DNA from: JBAXQQ01 sp037131695
Lineage (GTDB): Bacteria > Armatimonadota > Hebobacteria > CAIYQO01
Direction: 5' to 3'
Length of the DNA: 64,000 bases
NCBI GenBank assembly: GCA_964638715.1
Contig: CAZWZF010000002.1
Span: forward strand, 62,001-126,000
Position numbers and translations under genes: made by a program. The notes beneath the pieces are model-generated. The model saw only the letters and a program-made list of their open reading frames with translations. It did not search any database and was not told the DNA's origin. Shown in pieces: positions 35,290 through 43,359 of the stretch (positions within the stretch are counted from its first letter, which is position 1; every line of letters starts with the position of its first letter).

Positions 35290-36024
35290 ATGAAAAACAG
35301 ATCGATTCTCGAAAGCTTTATACATGCTTTTGAAGGCTTATCACACGTAATGTGGACACAACGTCACGTACGGGTGCAGCTTTTCATGGTTATGATGGTG
35401 CTGCTCCTTTGCTTCACCATGAAACTAAGCATGATAGAAGTATTATTGGTTTTGTCAGGTACAGCTTTTGTTATTATGGCTGAATTATTTAATACTGCAA
35501 TAGAAGTTGTTGTAAATATGATTACCAGTACATATCATCCGTTAGCTAAAATTGCGAAAGATGTGGCTGCCGCAGGTGTATTAGTAGCCAGTATATATGC
35601 TACCGCGGTTGGATTAGGTGTATTTCTCAGTCCTTCAATGATGTTAAAGTATAAAACAACAATGGTTCATTTTGAAGGTTTGGATTCTGGTACACTGTTA
35701 GTAATGATATTTGTCGGTTTAGCGACTTTGTTTATTCTCGTTCCACTGGCAAAAATAAAAGTGGGACATGGTACTCTCTTACGTGGTGGTGCTGTTAGCG
35801 GGCATTCGGCTGTTGCGTTTTTCTTTGCCGCTGCAATAGCTGTGAGTTCAGGTTATAACGTAATTGTTACCACTCTGGCATTTGTGCTTGCTATTTTAGT
35901 GGCACAGAGTCGTGTGGAAGGCAGAATACATACATTGCGTGAAGTATTATGGGGTGCTGCAGTTGCATTAACATTAATTGCGTTGTTGCTTGCTGTTAAT
36001 GCATTCAAATATAAAATCCCATGA
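35290..36024 (+). CDS. Diacylglycerol/undecaprenol kinase fused to a PAP2-like phosphatase domain
   Basis: The N-terminal half of this protein of about 244 residues is the DgkA fold: three membrane helices with AELFNTAIEVVVNMI and HPLAKIAKDVAAAGVL. The C-terminal half has three further helices with SGHSAVAFFF and SRVEGRIH, matching the PSGH and SR-x5-H motifs of PAP2 phosphatases. The first K-x6-RP motif is weak, and the final Asp is Glu. Such fusions may recycle undecaprenol and its phosphate in the membrane. I start at ATG 35290, where family similarity begins. No ribosome site is visible and the frame is open further upstream inside ybeY, so the start is uncertain. Confidence 0.82.
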   Translation: MKNRSILESFIHAFEGLSHVMWTQRHVRVQLFMVMMVLLLCFTMKLSMIEVLLVLSGTAFVIMAELFNTAIEVVVNMITSTYHPLAKIAKDVAAAGVLVASIYATAVGLGVFLSPSMMLKYKTTMVHFEGLDSGTLLVMIFVGLATLFILVPLAKIKVGHGTLLRGGAVSGHSAVAFFFAAAIAVSSGYNVIVTTLAFVLAILVAQSRVEGRIHTLREVLWGAAVALTLIALLLAVNAFKYKIP

Positions 36025-36031
36025 GGATGAT

Positions 36032-36946
36032 ATGCTGATAAATGAAATTATTGCTGATATTGAAAGGCTGAAAAAAGAACGAAATGCCATAATTATGGCA
36101 CATAATTATCAACCGGCTGAAATACAAAAGATAGCAGATATTAACGGTGATTCTCTTGAATTAAGTATTCGCGCTGCAAATCTGCCGGAAATTGATGTCG
36201 TAGTTTTCTGCAGTGTTGATTTTATGGGTGAAACTGCAAAATTATTATCCCCGGAAAAAATAGTATTGCTTCCTGATGCTGAAGCGTTTTGTCCAATGGC
36301 AGAAATGATTAATCCTGATGGATTACGCGCGTTAAAGGCGCAGCATCCTGGCGTTCCAGTAGTTTGTTACGTCAATTCATCTGCTGCTGTTAAGGCTGAG
36401 GCTGATATCTGCTGCACATCTGCAAATGCGGTAAAAATTGTAAATAGTCTTGATGCTGATACTGTAATATTTGCTCCTGACAGAAATCTTGGTGCTTATG
36501 TTGCGCGATATACTGACAAGAAACTTATATTGTGGCAAGGTTATTGTCCAGTGCATAACAGGATATTGCCGGAACATGTAATTGCAAAAAAAGCCCTGCA
36601 CCCAAATGCAAAAGTTATCGTTCATCCAGAATGCCTGCCTGCAGTGATAGATATAGCTGATTATGTGGTCAGCACTGGTGGAATGGTTAAATTAGTTAAA
36701 GAAAATGAAGCGGAAGAGTTTATAGTCGGTACTGAAGAAGGAATGATGTATAGACTGGAAAAAGAAGCTCCGGCTAAGAAATTCTATCATATTTCACCAA
36801 TAGCATTCTGTCCAAATATGAATAGAACTACATTGGAAAAGGTACGCGATTCACTATTGAAAATGCAATATCCTATCGAAGTGCCATCTGAGATAGCTGA
36901 AAAAGCTAAGATAGCAATAGAACGGATGATTAATTTATCCCGGTAA
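36032..36946 (+). CDS. nadA: Quinolinate synthase NadA
   Basis: This 304-residue [4Fe-4S] enzyme condenses iminoaspartate with dihydroxyacetone phosphate in NAD synthesis. Visible motifs are MAHNYQPAEIQ, VFCSVDFMGETAK, CYVNSSAAVKAEADICCTS, VHPECLPAV and FCPNMNRTTLEK, giving the three cluster Cys positions. I start at ATG 36032, with GAGG five bases upstream. nadB and nadC are not in the window. Confidence 0.95.
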   Translation: MLINEIIADIERLKKERNAIIMAHNYQPAEIQKIADINGDSLELSIRAANLPEIDVVVFCSVDFMGETAKLLSPEKIVLLPDAEAFCPMAEMINPDGLRALKAQHPGVPVVCYVNSSAAVKAEADICCTSANAVKIVNSLDADTVIFAPDRNLGAYVARYTDKKLILWQGYCPVHNRILPEHVIAKKALHPNAKVIVHPECLPAVIDIADYVVSTGGMVKLVKENEAEEFIVGTEEGMMYRLEKEAPAKKFYHISPIAFCPNMNRTTLEKVRDSLLKMQYPIEVPSEIAEKAKIAIERMINLSR

Positions 36947-36950
36947 AATA
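36942..36950 (+). promoter_or_regulatory. GGTAAAATA element immediately before the GT4 start codon
   Basis: The TAAAAT part ends five bases before ATG 36955. If it acts as a -10 box, the transcript would begin at or inside the start codon. Confidence 0.4.
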
Positions 36951-36954
36951 AAAG

Positions 36955-38076
36955 ATGAATGATATCAATCCAAGTGGCAGGCATAACCTGCGCATAATTG
37001 AAATCATTACTTCACATGGTACAGTTGGAAGTGAAGAGAAAAACTTTGTGACCACTGTACATAAATTGCGCGAATCAGGTGATGAGGTTACAGTTGTTTA
37101 CCCGCAGAATTCTCCCAATTTAGATTATTTTAAATTAGAAAAGTTGCAGTCGCCAGATTGGAAATGTCTCGGAAAAGCTGACTTAATATCAGTTTTGAAA
37201 CTTGTAAAAATAATCAAGGAAAAACGCGCTGACATAATCCATGCTCATTCAGAAACGGCAGCAATTATTGCTGGAATAGCAGCGTCATTATGTAAAATAC
37301 CATTAGCATCAACAGTATCTATCTTTGCTTCATCTGGTTCTTATTCAAAATCTAATATTATCATTTGTGCTTCGCAAGCTATCCGTCGGCATTTTCTTGA
37401 GAATGGAACAAGCAACGAAAAACTTTCAGTTGTTTATAATGGTCTTGATTTAATGCAATACCCGATAATAGCCGCTCCTGATGCTCGTGTCGTATTAAAA
37501 ATGGCAAGTGATGTTAAAATTGTTGGTTTATTTTCACCACAGCTTAATGAAGAATCCGGCATCGATACAACTCTATATGCATGGCCGGATATAAATGGCA
37601 GATTTTTAGGCGCAAAATTAATTTTGGTAGGTGCTGATACTGATGAAATTTATCATCGCGAAGAAGTTGAGAGATTAGGCGTACAATCATCTGTCGAATT
37701 TAAAGGTGAAACAAATGATTTTCGAACATTAATGGGTGCTTGCGATGTTATCATAATTCCTTCCCGAAAAGATGCTATGAGCATGATTGCTATTGAAGGA
37801 ATGGCTCTTGGTAAAGTTATAGTAGCTTCAAATGTCGGTGGGTTAAAAGAGATAATCGATGATGAACACAGCGGTATATTAGTGAACCAACAGGATTTAG
37901 ATGGATTTGCACAAACTACAGCAACTTTACTGGCAGAATCTGAACGAGCAGTAAATATGGGGATGGCAGGCAGATTACGGATTGAGAACTTATTTAATGC
38001 TGATATACAGATAATTAAAGTACGCAAAGTTTTAGAGGAAGAAGTTATAAAAAATCAGGAAAGAAAGAAAAAATAG
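36955..38076 (+). CDS. Glycosyltransferase, GT4 family
   Basis: This 373-residue GT-B glycosyltransferase has an N-terminal acceptor domain (IIEIITSHGTVGSEEKNF), a linker SVVYNGLDL and a nucleotide-sugar domain with IIPSRKDAMSMIAIEGMALGKVIV and NVGGLKEII. The Glu-x7-Glu motif is partly changed (the first Glu is Asp in KDAMSMIAIE). It probably adds a sugar to an envelope polysaccharide or lipid. It is convergent with the GT9 gene, with only five bases between the stops. Confidence 0.88.
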   Translation: MNDINPSGRHNLRIIEIITSHGTVGSEEKNFVTTVHKLRESGDEVTVVYPQNSPNLDYFKLEKLQSPDWKCLGKADLISVLKLVKIIKEKRADIIHAHSETAAIIAGIAASLCKIPLASTVSIFASSGSYSKSNIIICASQAIRRHFLENGTSNEKLSVVYNGLDLMQYPIIAAPDARVVLKMASDVKIVGLFSPQLNEESGIDTTLYAWPDINGRFLGAKLILVGADTDEIYHREEVERLGVQSSVEFKGETNDFRTLMGACDVIIIPSRKDAMSMIAIEGMALGKVIVASNVGGLKEIIDDEHSGILVNQQDLDGFAQTTATLLAESERAVNMGMAGRLRIENLFNADIQIIKVRKVLEEEVIKNQERKKK

Positions 38077-38081
38077 CCAGG

Positions 38082-39194
38082 TTATTTACTTGTATCAGTA
38101 ATAGCAAAACGTTTTTCAACTTCAGCCATAATTTTTATTATTGAGTCATCTACTTCTTCGACAGTTATATCAAACATGCAATCATAATTTTTGCAGGTTG
38201 GATGACGTCTGCAAGGGGCGCAGGGGTAGGGGTGCAGGCAAACTGTGCAAGTTGGCTCCTCTGCGAGCCACTCGGCTGTTGTAGAGCCATATAACGCCAC
38301 TGTAGGCTTGTTTGCAGTAAGGCCAGCATAAGTTAATCCCGTATCAACACCGATTATCACATCAGCGCTTTGTACAATTGCAGTGGACTGAATCAAAGAC
38401 AATAAACCGGCTGCGGGCACTGGACGTGATTCAGGATGTTCTTCCTGTAATCTCATTGCGTCAATTCTTCTTTCGGGTCCAGCTATTATGACAGACTTCA
38501 TTTCATATTTTCGCCATAATAAATCTGCCAAATCACCCCATCTATTCCAGACCCAGTCTTTCTGTGGGCGTGAAGATGAAACGCAAAATGCTGCATATCT
38601 GCCTTTATTTAAGCCATGATCAGTTAATATTTTTCGAGCTTCCTGTAAGATATCGTCTGGTATATCAAGTACAAGGTCGCGCGGTGAATCATCGAAGCCA
38701 AATGCAGATAAAATGTGAGTGTAATTAGCAGATAATCGGCGGGTTGGTATTTTTCCTACTACACGAGTCACCAGATGTTGGTTACCCCATTCATAAGCAT
38801 TTATCGATACTCGAATAGGTGCGCCAGTCATTTTGGCAATTAATCCGCTTTTCAATAATCCCTGACAATCCAATACTACATCAAAATTTAATTTGCGCAG
38901 TTCTTTGCCAAATGTGGAAAATTCGCGAAATAAAGGAATGAATTCCATTTTATCAAACATTTTCTGCCATTTTGGAAGTTGCTGTACTATTATTACATCG
39001 TCGACATAAGGGTTATGCTGAACAATGGCTGCGCTTAACGGGTCGACAATCCAGGTGATATGCGCACCTGGTATATTTTCTTTCAGTGCCTTTGGAACTG
39101 GAGATGTCATTAGGACGTCACCAATAGCACTAAGCCGAATGATTAAAATACGAGGATTAGGTGGTAATTTAATTGTTGATATATTTTTTGTCAT
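38082..39194 (-). CDS. Glycosyltransferase family 9 (heptosyltransferase-like)
   Basis: The core starts ILIIRLSAIGDVLMTSPVP, the GT9 signature. GVDTGLTYAGLTANKP follows in the donor domain, and the C-terminal Cys-rich CAPCRRHPTC with CMFDI is typical of ADP-heptose transferases. This suggests an LPS-like inner core and hence an outer membrane. I use ATG 39194 because a promoter (39213-39241) starts transcription about 11 bases upstream of it. A further upstream ATG at 39230 falls inside that promoter's spacer. Confidence 0.88.
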   Translation of the reverse strand: MTKNISTIKLPPNPRILIIRLSAIGDVLMTSPVPKALKENIPGAHITWIVDPLSAAIVQHNPYVDDVIIVQQLPKWQKMFDKMEFIPLFREFSTFGKELRKLNFDVVLDCQGLLKSGLIAKMTGAPIRVSINAYEWGNQHLVTRVVGKIPTRRLSANYTHILSAFGFDDSPRDLVLDIPDDILQEARKILTDHGLNKGRYAAFCVSSSRPQKDWVWNRWGDLADLLWRKYEMKSVIIAGPERRIDAMRLQEEHPESRPVPAAGLLSLIQSTAIVQSADVIIGVDTGLTYAGLTANKPTVALYGSTTAEWLAEEPTCTVCLHPYPCAPCRRHPTCKNYDCMFDITVEEVDDSIIKIMAEVEKRFAITDTSK

Positions 39195-39212
39195 TTTACT
39201 TGTTTCTGTAGC

Positions 39213-39241
39213 AGTATAAAAATGTAGCATGAAGATGTCAA
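39213..39241 (-). promoter_or_regulatory. Sigma-70 promoter of the GT9 gene
   Basis: On the minus strand TTGACA (39236-39241), a 17-base spacer and TATACT (39213-39218) lie 18 bases before ATG 39194. Confidence 0.8.
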
Positions 39242-39377
39242 ATATTTGGTATATTTCCCATGATTTATTGTTAAAAATGCTTATTTAGATTCTGTTTTAT
39301 ACAGAATTATGCAAATTAATATATTAAAATAATGATGTAAAAAATGGTTTCAGCTATAGACTGAATTACCTTTGACC

Positions 39378-39386
39378 GGTAAAATA
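39378..39386 (+). promoter_or_regulatory. GGTAAAATA element just upstream of dacA
   Basis: The TAAAAT core ends nine bases before ATG 39395, predicting a leader of only a few bases. TTTGAC lies directly next to it and is too close to be a -35 box. Confidence 0.4.
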
Positions 39387-39394
39387 ATAAGGCA

Positions 39395-40678
39395 ATGAAT
39401 CGAAAATTATTTATAACATTCTTTTTCATATATTTTATTTCCAATTTATATTCGCAAGCGGTAAAAGTTCCTGTTGTAACAGCCCGTGGCGCAATATTAA
39501 TGGATAGATACTCAGGTTGTACTTTGTGGGAAAAAAATGCTGAGCTGAAGTTGCCGATGGCAAGTACCACAAAGATAATGACCGCAATCATTATTATTGA
39601 TAAAGGTTCAGACAAATTAAGTCAAACGGTTAAAGTAAGCCCCCATGCATTTGCTACCGGTGGTAGTTCTGTATTTGCTGCTGGCGACCAGCCAACATTG
39701 GAAGAGTTACTGAAGGCAATCATGCTTAGATCTTCGAATGAAGCAGCAGCTGCTGCTGCTGAATTTTTAGGCGGTGGTGGTGTAGAAGGCGAGAAACAAT
39801 TTGTAAAATGGATGAATGAAAAAGCAATCGCAATGGGATTGAAAAATACTCATTTTATGAATCCTCATGGTTTATATGATAAAGATCATTATACAACAGC
39901 GCATGATCTGGCATGTCTAACCCGATATGCATTAGCTAACCCCATAATATCTGAAGTAATTACCATAAAAAATTGTACAATTAATGTCCCTCCACGTGGA
40001 AATATATGGTTAGATAATCATAATAAAGATGTAGGAAAAGCTCTGGACGGACTACCGGGAGCAACTATTGATGGAGTGAAAACCGGGTATGTAAAAGAGG
40101 CAGGACAATGTCTGGTTACCAGTGCATCGTGCCGCGGTTGGCAATTGATTTCGGTTGTTCTTAATAGTGAAGATAAGTTCGGTGAAAATAAGGCATTATT
40201 AAGTTATGGATTTAGAAATTTCGCTTGGAAGACTTATGTTAAAGAAAATAAAGCGATAGTATCTGTACCTGTAAGCGGATCTGATATGAATAAAGTCGCA
40301 GTGGGCACTGTTTATCTATTAGGTTTGCCAGCAATGATAGGTGATAATACCACCGGACAGATTTCAGTTATTGGTAATGATGGTAAGCCGTTGAAGAAAT
40401 TAGCCAGTCCTATATTGCATGGGCAGGCAGTTGGTACAGTACAATTAATTGTGAATGGTAAAATTGTATCCGCTGTTCCGGCGATAGCACTGGTTGATGC
40501 TCCACCATCTGTTAAATTAAAAGTATTCAAGATAATCAAACAAGTTTTTATTATATTAGCAGCTATACTAATTGGGGGATTCATTATTGGAAAGATTGCA
40601 AAAATTTCTCGCCGCTACCGGCGTCGGCTCAAGGCGAGGAGCAGAAAAGCTAATCCAGATGGGCAGAGTGAAGGTTAA
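39395..40678 (+). CDS. dacA: D-alanyl-D-alanine carboxypeptidase (penicillin-binding protein, peptidase S11)
   Basis: This 427-residue protein has a signal peptide (LFITFFFIYFISNLYSQA), the S-x-x-K motif (STTK), S-x-N (SSN in LRSSNEAAAAA) and KTG (GVKTGY). It trims terminal D-Ala from peptidoglycan peptides. A C-terminal domain of about 100 residues leads to a membrane anchor (IFIILAAILIGGFIIGKI) and a very basic tail. The last 92 bases overlap the start of the downstream pseudouridine synthase gene in another frame. Confidence 0.94.
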   Translation: MNRKLFITFFFIYFISNLYSQAVKVPVVTARGAILMDRYSGCTLWEKNAELKLPMASTTKIMTAIIIIDKGSDKLSQTVKVSPHAFATGGSSVFAAGDQPTLEELLKAIMLRSSNEAAAAAAEFLGGGGVEGEKQFVKWMNEKAIAMGLKNTHFMNPHGLYDKDHYTTAHDLACLTRYALANPIISEVITIKNCTINVPPRGNIWLDNHNKDVGKALDGLPGATIDGVKTGYVKEAGQCLVTSASCRGWQLISVVLNSEDKFGENKALLSYGFRNFAWKTYVKENKAIVSVPVSGSDMNKVAVGTVYLLGLPAMIGDNTTGQISVIGNDGKPLKKLASPILHGQAVGTVQLIVNGKIVSAVPAIALVDAPPSVKLKVFKIIKQVFIILAAILIGGFIIGKIAKISRRYRRRLKARSRKANPDGQSEG

Positions 40679-41315
40679 TGGAGAAGTTGTTACTTTATTT
40701 GGAACTACCATAGATCCAGAGAAAGATATTGTTTTAGTTGATGATAAATTAGTTGCCTTGCCAACTGGTAAAACGATTATGTTGAATAAACCTGCTGGAT
40801 ACATAACTACTTGCAATGATCCCCAGCAACGCGATACAGTAATGTCATTAGTTCCGAATATACCTGGCTTGCATCCCGTTGGCAGATTGGATAAAGAAAC
40901 TACCGGATTGTTAATTTTGACGAATGATGGTGAATTAACTTATGCCTTAACTCACCCACGACATCATATTGATAAAATATATATTGCTTCAATAAATAAA
41001 CTTCCTACTCCAGGTTCTTTGGAACGTTTGAGAAAAGGTGTTGATATTGGCGATGGTGATGGTATTACTTCACCTGCAAAAGTACGGGTAATAAAAAACT
41101 TTGGTCAAGATGTAGATTTAGAAATAATTATTCACGAGGGTAAAAAACGTCAGGTGCGTCGCATGCTTAAAACAATTGGCCATCCGGTATTGCATTTGCA
41201 GCGCATTCAAGTGGGTGAATTAACATTAGGTGAATTAGGAATGGGAGAATGGCGCGAATTAACAACTGAAGAAGTTGATGATTTAAAGAAAATAACAAAT
41301 ATTGAGGCGGTTTAA
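40587..41315 (+). CDS. rluB: rRNA pseudouridine synthase, RsuA/RluB family
   Basis: The N-terminal S4 RNA-binding domain (RLQKFLAATGVGSRRGAEKLI) is followed by the catalytic domain with GRLDKETTGLLILTNDG, which holds the active-site Asp. KKRQVRRMLKTIGHPVLHL closes the core. It isomerises a uridine of 16S or 23S rRNA; RluB rather than RsuA is a guess from overall resemblance. TTG 40587 is chosen because GGGGGA lies seven bases upstream and the S4 domain begins there. Confidence 0.92.
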   Translation: MERLQKFLAATGVGSRRGAEKLIQMGRVKVNGEVVTLFGTTIDPEKDIVLVDDKLVALPTGKTIMLNKPAGYITTCNDPQQRDTVMSLVPNIPGLHPVGRLDKETTGLLILTNDGELTYALTHPRHHIDKIYIASINKLPTPGSLERLRKGVDIGDGDGITSPAKVRVIKNFGQDVDLEIIIHEGKKRQVRRMLKTIGHPVLHLQRIQVGELTLGELGMGEWRELTTEEVDDLKKITNIEAV

Positions 41316-41343
41316 CTAATAAACTGCCTCAATATTATTTTTT
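41298..41343. terminator. Bidirectional terminator between rluB-type and DUF4388 genes
   Basis: A 17-bp stem with one G-T pair (41298-41314 with 41320-41336) has a five-base loop and is followed by six T (41338-41343) on the plus strand. It includes the rluB stop codon and lies between convergent genes. Confidence 0.88.
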
Positions 41344-41345
41344 GA

Positions 41346-42290
41346 TTAAGCAGGCTTTTCCTCTGCGGGTTTTTCTTCTTCCTGGGTAGGATCTACTAAC
41401 TCAATGATTTCATTGGTAATCAAGTCTTTTATAACTGCTTCAGCTTGCGCTTCATCTAAACCACAGGCTGCTACAACCTCAGCAATGTTCAGTTTTCCAT
41501 TAACAGCAGTTAAAACTTTCTTTACATTTTGCGGTACATAGCGCACTTTTGCTTCCATACCTGGTTTCATCTTTAGAACTTTGTAAGGTGATTCACCGGC
41601 TCCGGCTTCGCCTTCCTGACCGGCAATAGGTGAAACTAAACGCTGGATAACTTCTTCAGATGTAACAGTTAACATACGATTAAACTCGGGTAGAGAAGAC
41701 ATGCTTTGAAATACAAAATTACCATCAGTCATTTTGCATAGGATATACATTAACTCATCCTGAGTATTAGCCTGGATTCCTCGCGGTTGTATGCCCCATA
41801 TTTCGCCATCGCGAAAAACTGCCATAGCCCATTTTGATTCATGCGAAATTTCTATACGTCCAGTTTTACCCCATGTTTTCATTGCTACTACAAGATCTAA
41901 AAAGTTTAAATCTTTAAATGATCCTTTAACTGCCTTGTATTCCTTAACTTCAGCTTTTTCAGCAACACCATTTTCTTCTTCGCGAGCTTTCATGATTTCG
42001 ATTAGCTGTTCTATACTGGTAGTAACTGATTTATCTAATTGAGGTAGAACTTGAATCCTACTCAGGGTAAATGCACCTTCGGGAGCTTCATTTAGCATGC
42101 AAACAATTTCTTCGGCTGTTGCATTCAAAAATCCACGAGGTTCTACATGCCACAACTCACCTTCACGGAAAATAATCATTGCCCATTTGTTTCCAATATT
42201 AATTTCAATACGGAAAGTCTTATGAAGTGCATGTATAGCTTGAGAAATCTCTAAAAAAGAGAGATCGTTAAATGTGCCTTTTGTTGCCAT
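41346..42290 (-). CDS. Tandem DUF4388 (PATAN-like) protein with winged-helix-like C-terminus
   Basis: This 314-residue soluble protein has two similar units, at about 4-90 (KGTFNDLSFLEISQAIH, WAMIIFREGELWHVEPRG) and about 118-205 (KGSFKDLNFLDLVVAMK, WAMAVFRDGEIWGIQPRG). Both match DUF4388, a domain common in polarity and gliding regulators. A C-terminal segment (about 235-300) looks like a small winged helix. An acidic Glu/Pro/Ala tail ends the protein. It is the last gene of the MglA/roadblock module and probably relays GTPase state, which is inferred from context. Confidence 0.8.
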   Translation of the reverse strand: MATKGTFNDLSFLEISQAIHALHKTFRIEINIGNKWAMIIFREGELWHVEPRGFLNATAEEIVCMLNEAPEGAFTLSRIQVLPQLDKSVTTSIEQLIEIMKAREEENGVAEKAEVKEYKAVKGSFKDLNFLDLVVAMKTWGKTGRIEISHESKWAMAVFRDGEIWGIQPRGIQANTQDELMYILCKMTDGNFVFQSMSSLPEFNRMLTVTSEEVIQRLVSPIAGQEGEAGAGESPYKVLKMKPGMEAKVRYVPQNVKKVLTAVNGKLNIAEVVAACGLDEAQAEAVIKDLITNEIIELVDPTQEEEKPAEEKPA

Positions 42291-42305
42291 CTGATAATAT
42301 TACCT

Positions 42306-42728
42306 TTATCTTATAGGAAATACAGTATTAGAAAGAACTCTATCTAATACACCAATGATGTTTTCAGCTGTCACCTTAGCTTGAAGTCGAACTAATGGTT
42401 CACTTGCATTATAGTCATAAATAGTAAGTAAAAGGTGGTTGTCTCCAACTGCTGATATGAAGACATTATGTCGAGAGCCTTTATGAGAAATTGTTGAGAA
42501 TGATTCTTCCCCTGTCATCTGAGCTAATGCCTCTGAAGATAGGAATGCACCAACACTTAGAGCACAAAGACCAAATAGGTCAATCGATGCAATATTGCCG
42601 TTGTGCGCCAACATGTGTCCGTCTCTGTTCATCAATATCGCCAGTTTAACTCCGGTATCTTCTACATATCGTGTTAAATATTGATCCAGCAGAGCTACAT
42701 CTTCTTTATTCAATATTAAATCGTGCAT
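42306..42728 (-). CDS. Roadblock/LC7-domain protein (MglB-like)
   Basis: This protein of about 140 residues has the roadblock pattern: an amphipathic helix (VALLDQYLTRYVEDTGV), the strand LAILMNRDGHMLAH, LFGLCALSVGAFLSSEAL, and the paired strands NVFISAVGDNHLLLTIY. MglB-type roadblock proteins stimulate GTP hydrolysis by MglA-type GTPases, and the upstream neighbour is such a GTPase. I start at ATG 42728. Upstream in-frame ATGs would overlap the GTPase gene by up to 32 bases. Confidence 0.82.
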   Translation of the reverse strand: MHDLILNKEDVALLDQYLTRYVEDTGVKLAILMNRDGHMLAHNGNIASIDLFGLCALSVGAFLSSEALAQMTGEESFSTISHKGSRHNVFISAVGDNHLLLTIYDYNASEPLVRLQAKVTAENIIGVLDRVLSNTVFPIR

Positions 42729-42753
42729 ATTCACTGCTGAGTCCTCACTGCTT

Positions 42754-43356
42754 TTATAAGGCACCGACATTGTATCTGTGTACAAGATCGCGAATCACAA
42801 ATTTGCATAATGTTTGCAAAGTTTCCATAACACCCTGGTTTGCTACGGCAACTGATTCAATAGCTGGCACATTATTTGCGTTTAACAAATAATTCATGTA
42901 CCAGACAGGGGCAATATCTGGCAAGTCGCGTTTATTAAGCTGCAATACATGGGGAACATCACGCAGATTCAACCTGTATTCACTGAGATTTAAATTAAGG
43001 TTATTATATGAATCTTGATTTTCCTGCATAATATCCCATTGCGAATCCGCTACAAATACAATTCCATCTGCTCCACGTAAAACTAATTTACGGGTTGCAT
43101 TATATTGTGTTTGTCCCGGCACGGTATAAAGAGCAAATCTTACAGTAAATGACCCGATTGTCATTACGTTAATAGGTAAAAAGTCAAAATATAATGTGCG
43201 TTCTCCAGGAGTAGCAAGTGACACCATGTCGCCATGTTCTGATGAATCAAGCGAAGAAAAAAGCGTCTGCAGATTAGTTGTTTTACCACATAATCCTGGA
43301 CCATAATAAACAAGTTTGCAATATATTTCTTTTGATGCGTAATTTATCGACGCCAT
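42754..43356 (-). CDS. MglA-like small Ras-family GTPase
   Basis: This 200-residue GTPase has the MglA-type P-loop GPGLCGKTTN, the switch region ERTLYFDFLP, TVPGQTQYNATRKLVLRGADGIVFVADSQ and the guanine-specificity motif LNKRD. Prokaryotic MglA proteins set cell polarity, motility direction or surface-complex assembly together with roadblock proteins. It lies three bases after a four-helix membrane protein gene and 25 bases before the roadblock gene. Confidence 0.93.
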   Translation of the reverse strand: MASINYASKEIYCKLVYYGPGLCGKTTNLQTLFSSLDSSEHGDMVSLATPGERTLYFDFLPINVMTIGSFTVRFALYTVPGQTQYNATRKLVLRGADGIVFVADSQWDIMQENQDSYNNLNLNLSEYRLNLRDVPHVLQLNKRDLPDIAPVWYMNYLLNANNVPAIESVAVANQGVMETLQTLCKFVIRDLVHRYNVGAL

Positions 43357-43359
43357 AAT

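Noticed and set aside
39228..39230. ATG 39230 as start of the GT9 gene
   Set aside because: It lies in the spacer of a TTGACA-N17-TATACT promoter, so it would not be in the transcript; ATG 39194 is used.
39371..39376. TTTGAC as -35 box of dacA
   Set aside because: It is separated from the TAAAAT hexamer by only a few bases, far short of the 16-18 needed.
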